Origin: Planctomycetaceae bacterium
Lineage (GTDB): Bacteria > Planctomycetota > Planctomycetia > Planctomycetales > Planctomycetaceae
Length of the DNA: 47,508 nt
Assembly: GCA_020850695.1 (NCBI GenBank)
Contig: JADZEF010000395.1
Location: 1-47,508, forward strand
Direction of reading: 5' to 3'
Part shown: one piece after another, positions 43,391-47,508 of the stretch
How the letters are laid out: each line of letters opens with the position of its first letter
Numbering within the stretch: the first letter of the stretch is position 1
Position numbers and translations under genes: made by a program
The notes under the pieces: generated by a model
Database searches by the model: none
The model's input: the letters and a program-made list of their open reading frames with translations, nothing else
What the model was told of the DNA's origin: nothing

Positions 43391-45307
43391 ATGACGACGA
43401 CCATTTCCGGACCGGGACAACCCGCGTTCTGGACTCGAAAGGAAATCCTGATTGCGGGGCTCGCCCTGGTCGGGATCACGGCTCATCTGGTGCTGCGGTT
43501 CGCGACGAATGTCACGGGGCCGGCCAGAATCGCCCCGCTGCTCGCCACACTGGTGATCGGCGGCGCGCCGCTGGTGTTCGATCTGCTGCGCGATCTGATT
43601 CGTGGCAAATTCGGTTCCGATCTCCTCGCGGGGATTTCGATCATTACGGCCCTGGTGCTGGGGGAGTATCTGGCGGGGGCAATTGTCGTCCTGATGCTCT
43701 CTGGCGGAACGGCTCTGGAAAGTTACGCCGTCCGGAGCGCGTCGTCGGTCCTTGAAGCCCTTGCACGTCGCATGCCAACCGTCGCCCACCGGAGTGGCGA
43801 TTTGCAAGCCGACATCCCGCTCGAGGAGGTTGCGATCGGCGACATGCTGATCGTGCTGCCGCACGAGGCCTGCCCGGTCGATGGGACGGTGGTCGAAGGG
43901 CACGGCGTGATGGACGAATCGTACCTGACCGGCGAACCGTATCTGATGTCGAAGACTCCCGGGTCCGCGGTCTTGTCCGGAGCCATTAATGGAGAGAACG
44001 CACTGACGATCCGTGCGGACCGCGTCGCCGGGGATTCACGGTATGCGCGGATCATGCAGGTCATGCAGCAGTCCTCGCAGCAGCGTCCACAGATCCGGCG
44101 GCTGGGCGATCAACTGGGGGCCTGGTACACGCCGCTGGCGGTGGCGATCGGACTGATCGCCTACGCTGTCAGCGGCAGCCCCGAACGGTTCCTGGCGGTG
44201 ATGGTCGTTGCGACTCCCTGCCCGTTATTGATAGGCATTCCCGTCGCCATCATCGGGTCGATTTCGCTGGCGGCGCGTTGCGGGATCATCGTTCGAGACC
44301 CGGCCGCGCTGGAGCGGCTCGACACCTGCACGACGGCGATCTTCGACAAGACGGGAACGCTCACTTACGGTCATCCCCGACTGATCGAAGTCGTGACCGG
44401 AGCGGGATTCCAGCGAGACGACGTGCTGACGATGGCGGCCGGCCTGGAGCGATATTCCAGGCATCCGCTGGCCGCGGCCGTCGTGGACGCTGCCCAGGAG
44501 GCCGGGCTGAGCATTCCCAATGCGACGCAGATCAGCGAGCCGCCGGGCGCCGGATTGACCGGCGTCATCGCGGGACGCCGCGTCCAGCTGACGAGCCGCA
44601 AGCTTGTGAGCGCGCGATCGGAAGCGATCGCCGCAACGATTCCCCCGCAGGGGGGCGGCATGGAATGCGTCGTCCTCATCGAGGATCGATTCGCGGCGCT
44701 GCTCCGTTTTCGTGACGAGCCACGGCGGGAAGGAAAGCAGTTCATCCGGCATCTTGGGCCGCGGCACGGCATCCGCAAGATCATGCTCGTCTCGGGCGAC
44801 CGGGAGTCCGAAGTGGCCTGGATTGCGGAGCGGGTCGGCATCCCGGAGGTGGCCTTCAGTCAGAGTCCCGAGCAGAAGCTGGCGATTACGCGCCACGAAA
44901 CCACACTGGCGCCGACGGTGTTCGTCGGGGACGGAATCAACGACGCCCCGGCGCTGCTTGCGGCCACGGTGGGCGTCGCGTTCGGACAGAACAGCGACGT
45001 CACGAGCGAAGCGGCCGGGGCCATTATTCTCGACAGTTCGCTGGAGCGGTTCGATGAGTTGCTGGCCATCAGCGAGAGGATGCGGAAGATTGCGTTGCAG
45101 AGTGCGGTAGGCGGAATGGCGGCGAGCGTGGGCGGGATGGTCCTGGCGGCGACCGGATTGCTGTCTCCGGTCGCCGGCGCGGTGACCCAGGAAGTGATCG
45201 ACGTCATCGCCGTTCTGAACGCCCTGCGCACCGCATTTCCGCCCGGCGATCTGGTCGACTTCGGGAAGTCGGCCGGAGCCGGCGTGGGGCGTCCGCGGGC
45301 AGAGTAG
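43391..45307 (+). CDS. P1B-type heavy-metal ATPase with TPC motif (P1B-5-like)
   Basis: 638 aa, compact and without N-terminal metal-binding domains. Six likely helices, actuator [13 protein letters not shown], transport motif [18 protein letters not shown] (Thr-Pro-Cys-Pro around 275-278 instead of CPC or SPC), phosphorylation site [11 protein letters not shown] (about 318), HP motif [10 protein letters not shown] and hinge [10 protein letters not shown] (about 513). The TPC motif defines the P1B-5 class, whose studied member (Nia of Sinorhizobium) handles Ni and Fe; the C-terminal hemerythrin domain of Nia is absent. It is divergent from the [NiFe] hydrogenase operon (177 bp between start codons), so nickel/iron handling is plausible. 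The metal is not proven. Confidence 0.9.
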   Translation: MTTTISGPGQPAFWTRKEILIAGLALVGITAHLVLRFATNVTGPARIAPLLATLVIGGAPLVFDLLRDLIRGKFGSDLLAGISIITALVLGEYLAGAIVVLMLSGGTALESYAVRSASSVLEALARRMPTVAHRSGDLQADIPLEEVAIGDMLIVLPHEACPVDGTVVEGHGVMDESYLTGEPYLMSKTPGSAVLSGAINGENALTIRADRVAGDSRYARIMQVMQQSSQQRPQIRRLGDQLGAWYTPLAVAIGLIAYAVSGSPERFLAVMVVATPCPLLIGIPVAIIGSISLAARCGIIVRDPAALERLDTCTTAIFDKTGTLTYGHPRLIEVVTGAGFQRDDVLTMAAGLERYSRHPLAAAVVDAAQEAGLSIPNATQISEPPGAGLTGVIAGRRVQLTSRKLVSARSEAIAATIPPQGGGMECVVLIEDRFAALLRFRDEPRREGKQFIRHLGPRHGIRKIMLVSGDRESEVAWIAERVGIPEVAFSQSPEQKLAITRHETTLAPTVFVGDGINDAPALLAATVGVAFGQNSDVTSEAAGAIILDSSLERFDELLAISERMRKIALQSAVGGMAASVGGMVLAATGLLSPVAGAVTQEVIDVIAVLNALRTAFPPGDLVDFGKSAGAGVGRPRAE

Positions 45308-45337
45308 TGGCCTCAGCGAGGCGGCGTGGGTGCGAGA

Positions 45338-45793
45338 TTATTCGGACGCCTTCCGCTCGGAGTCGGCCGGCTTCCGGAACTCTTTGTGGCATCGGATGCA
45401 GCTGATGGTCATTTCCATGTAATTCAGGGCCGAGGCGTCGAGGTTCTTGTTGGCGGAGCTGGCTTTCAGACGGCCAAGCACCCGGCGAAATTCGGCGCTT
45501 TGATCGAGCCACGCCTGGTCGTCGCTGAGCTTCCACTCCTCGGCAACCGTGATCGCCTGCAGACGCAGCGTCCCCTTTGTGATCTTGGCGAAGTCTTCGG
45601 TGACCAGTCCGTCGAGGATGTCCTGGCTGGCTCCGAGTTTCGCCCGCATGAATGCATTCAAAGGGGGGCGGTCCTTCTTGACTGGGCTTGCGTCCGCCGC
45701 CGCGTTCTGAGAGTTCCCGGGATGGGGCACCGCAAGAAGGGCGGCCGCCGCGAGAACGAAGACGCTTCCCCAGATCATTCGTGCGCGAGACAT
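45338..45793 (-). CDS. Small periplasmic cytochrome with C-terminal haem (family copy 3)
   Basis: 151 aa from ATG 45793 (SD AGGAG). A clear signal peptide (1-28, MIWGSVFVLAAAALLAVP) is followed by AFMRAKLGASQDILDGLVTE, LQAITVAEEWKLS, SAEFRRVLGRLKASS and the haem site CIRCH near the C-terminus. All these blocks match the two tandem copies at 22379-23379. It converges on the metal ATPase gene (30 bp between stops) and lies 48 bp downstream of the Usp gene, so CBS-Usp-cytochrome may be one operon. Confidence 0.88.
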   Translation of the reverse strand: MSRARMIWGSVFVLAAAALLAVPHPGNSQNAAADASPVKKDRPPLNAFMRAKLGASQDILDGLVTEDFAKITKGTLRLQAITVAEEWKLSDDQAWLDQSAEFRRVLGRLKASSANKNLDASALNYMEMTISCIRCHKEFRKPADSERKASE

Positions 45794-45841
45794 GAGTTGC
45801 TCCTGGTCGATCGAGTCTTGTGAATCCGTGCTTGACGCCGT

Positions 45842-46324
45842 TCACGTCGCCACGAACTGATGTCCTTCGGGCCTCACCGTGAGGACCGGACACGGGGCGG
45901 CGCGGACGACGCGCTCGGCGACGCTTCCGAGAAACAGATGCGACAATCCCGAGCGGCCATGGGTGCCCAGGACAATTAAATCAATCTGCGTTTCCATGGC
46001 AAACTTCGTGATTTCCTGCCACGGATTGCCCCATCGCACTTCGCGAGTGACGGACTTGATATTCCACGATCCGCCGGGAAGTTCCGCCAGCTTCGATTTG
46101 GCTTGTTCGGTCAATTCCTCGCGCAGCTGTTCGGGCGGGGGAAACCCGAGATCGGTCGCCGTCAGCGCGAGGTTGAAGTCCTGCGCGACGTGGAGCACGA
46201 ACAACTCCGCGTCGAACCGCTCCGCGAGGACGCTGGCATACTTCAGGCTGGCGGCGGCGCTGTCGCTGAAATCGGTGGGCGCCAGGATCCGTTTCAATGA
46301 GATGCGTTGGGCCGACTCACTCAT
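45842..46324 (-). CDS. Universal stress protein, UspA family
   Basis: 160 aa from ATG 46324. One Usp domain: RILAPTDFSDSAAASLKYA at the N-terminus, LFVLHVAQD, DLIVLGTHGRSGLSHLFLGS (the G-2X-G-9X-G-S/T nucleotide loop, about 121-140) and CPVLTVRP at the end. The loop is intact, so ATP binding is likely. Usp proteins of this type accompany hypoxic and stationary survival. It follows the CBS gene by 75 bp and precedes the cytochrome gene. Confidence 0.94.
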   Translation of the reverse strand: MSESAQRISLKRILAPTDFSDSAAASLKYASVLAERFDAELFVLHVAQDFNLALTATDLGFPPPEQLREELTEQAKSKLAELPGGSWNIKSVTREVRWGNPWQEITKFAMETQIDLIVLGTHGRSGLSHLFLGSVAERVVRAAPCPVLTVRPEGHQFVAT

Positions 46325-46399
46325 GGCAATGCGCTTCCAGGCCAGAGAAGACAATCCCGGAGAGGACGATTTCGTCATTCCGGCGGGAGAATGGCGGCG

Positions 46400-46840
46400 T
46401 CAGGGGATCTCGCCGAGCGTGGCGGGCGATTGATCGCGGAGGACTCTGCCGATGTCGCTGAATTCGGCGGCCAGAGACTTCAGGATGTCATCCAGGGTGA
46501 GGATTCCGACGAGTCCCGTTTCGGCGTTGACCACGGGAATCCGCCGGCAACCTCCGCGGCGCATGATTCGCAGCGCGTCTTCGACCGAACTCTCTTCCGT
46601 CACCGCTTCGATGTCGCGGGTCATCACCTGCCGGACCGTTGTGCCGACGGGCTCGACGCCGCGCGCCAGGACTCGGACAACGAGGTCTCGGTCGGTCAGA
46701 ATCCCAAGGGGTTGATTGTGCGGGTTCACCACCACCAGCGTCCCGACGTTTCGGTCGCTCATCCGGCGCGATGCGGAGAGAACGGATTCTTCCGGAGCAA
46801 CCGTGTCGACCGACTTCGTGCAGATGCGGCCTGCGTTCAT
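46400..46840 (-). CDS. Tandem CBS-domain protein
   Basis: 146 aa from ATG 46840 (GAGGA seven bases upstream; an in-frame start at 46873 is possible). Two CBS motifs form one Bateman module: about 6-62 (DTVAPEESVLSASRRM, PLGILTDRDLVVRVL) and about 72-128 (AVTEESSVEDALRIM, LVGILTLDDILKSL). Such stand-alone modules bind AMP, ATP, NAD or related ligands and report energy state. Next to a Usp gene this is a classic stress-energy sensing pair, as with Hrp1 in the DosR set. Confidence 0.93.
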   Translation of the reverse strand: MNAGRICTKSVDTVAPEESVLSASRRMSDRNVGTLVVVNPHNQPLGILTDRDLVVRVLARGVEPVGTTVRQVMTRDIEAVTEESSVEDALRIMRRGGCRRIPVVNAETGLVGILTLDDILKSLAAEFSDIGRVLRDQSPATLGEIP

Positions 46841-47316
46841 GTGGGCGTCCTCGTTCGTGGATTCCGAAGACATCCCGTGCTTGATTCGGGGTGCTTGTTC
46901 GGAACGAGAAGGTCATTCGATGGTATGGACGTTCGAAATGCAGGTCCCGTGCCATGTCCGTATCGAGAGGCTGAATGCGGCGAATATGTGCGACACCGAG
47001 CGGGTTGGATTATTGTTAGGGTATCCGGTGTGCGGGCTCGCACACATCTTGTGACGTCGGCGCGCCGGTTCGCTCAGCGCGAGCACAACAGGAACTGGGA
47101 AACCGATCGACCGTCGTCTGCGGCTTCAGCTGCTGTGGTACGGCGATGAGGGTGGTTACAATGGCAGTCGTGATCGCGTCCGTGTGAAGAGGTGGCCGCC
47201 TGGGAAGGTCCTCTTTCGGCATTTCTCGTGAGACCGGGTGATCGTCGCGTCGTTTCTTTGTGGGCTCTTGAAACCCGTCTGTGAAGCGGCACACGCTCAA
47301 ATTCGAGGATTCGACG
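46841..47316. other. Divergent intergenic region with a hairpin
   Basis: 476 bp between the CBS gene (minus) and a response-regulator gene (plus). No protein-like frame was found. A perfect 7-bp hairpin with a 4-nt loop (GTGTGCG-GGCT-CGCACAC) lies at 47028-47045, preceded by an A/T-richer stretch (47005-47024). No promoter was assigned with confidence. Confidence 0.5.
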
Positions 47317-47508
47317 ATGAGTCAGACGCCCCGGTTTCAGCTTCTGATCGTAGATGACGACCGCGAACTGCGGGAGACGATGGCCTCGTGGTTTTCCGAT
47401 ACCTGCATCGTGCAGACGGCTTCGTCGGGGGAGGAAGCCCTGGCGCTGGTCGAGCGGCAGTCGTTCGACGTCGGCATTTTCGACATGGTGATGCCCGGGA
47501 TGACGGGC
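47317..47508 (+). CDS. Response regulator receiver domain, N-terminal fragment
   Basis: 64 codons to the window end, starting at an ATG with GAGG eight bases upstream. The fragment has the acidic cluster LLIVDDDRELRE (residues 9-20), a TASSGEEAL helix-2 stretch and the phosphoacceptor strand VGIFDMVMPGMTG, with Asp54 as the likely phosphorylation site. The output domain is beyond the window, so the class (DNA-binding or single domain) is unknown. Confidence 0.9.
   Translation, partial: MSQTPRFQLLIVDDDRELRETMASWFSDTCIVQTASSGEEALALVERQSFDVGIFDMVMPGMTG

Overview
The window is high-GC DNA from a heterotrophic or facultatively chemolithotrophic bacterium. It is most likely a planctomycete or a close relative. 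This is inferred from the gene mix, and no marker gene is present to prove it: small C-terminal-haem cytochromes in several copies, a groEL with no groES beside it, a very large CheB-CheR-PAS-kinase fusion, and heptamer tandem repeats and palindromes in operon gaps. No tRNA, rRNA, CRISPR array, transposase or phage gene was seen.

Layout. 1-6.4 kb: tail of a DegT-type aminotransferase, an FAD-dependent oxidoreductase, and a divergent two-component pair (1283-aa CheB/CheR/PAS/histidine kinase on minus, LuxR-type regulator on plus). 6.5-10 kb: minus-strand genes for a zinc alcohol dehydrogenase with an unexplained C-terminal extension, galactose-1-phosphate uridylyltransferase and a SagB-type nitroreductase. 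10-13.4 kb: an MgtA-type P-type ATPase behind a long untranslated stretch that holds a same-strand intrinsic terminator. 13.5-21.5 kb: a minus-strand cbb3-type oxidase operon (dihaem lipoprotein, membrane protein, ccoN, ccoO, two small membrane proteins, CcoI-type copper ATPase, DsbD_2/TauE-like protein). 21.5-24.3 kb: a DUF4405 membrane protein, two paralogous monohaem cytochromes and a PEBP protein. 24.3-27.8 kb: groEL, a helical 134-aa protein, hsp20 and a small unknown protein. 28-32 kb: an M19 dipeptidase homologue and a Pat-like acyl-CoA synthetase/GNAT fusion. 32.1-43.2 kb: a compact minus-strand superoperon with a cyclic-nucleotide-binding protein, a four-subunit group 3b [NiFe] hydrogenase, its maturation protease and hypABFCDE. 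43.4-47.5 kb: a TPC-motif (P1B-5) metal ATPase, a third monohaem cytochrome, a universal stress protein, a CBS-pair protein, and the start of a response regulator.

Read together, this looks like a low-oxygen and energy-stress survival island. A high-affinity oxidase with its own copper supply, a reversible NADP-linked hydrogenase with a full maturation set and a possible nickel/iron pump, chaperones, Usp/CBS sensors, a nitroreductase, an alcohol dehydrogenase and a protein acetyltransferase sit within about 40 kb. The combination recalls the DosR/hypoxia gene sets known in other bacteria, but co-regulation here is inference: no shared operator was identified by eye.

Least explained items: the alcohol dehydrogenase fusion, the three-member C-terminal-haem cytochrome family, the non-standard cbb3 operon without a CcoP gene, the terminators in the mgtA and hsp20 leaders, and the helical protein between groEL and hsp20.
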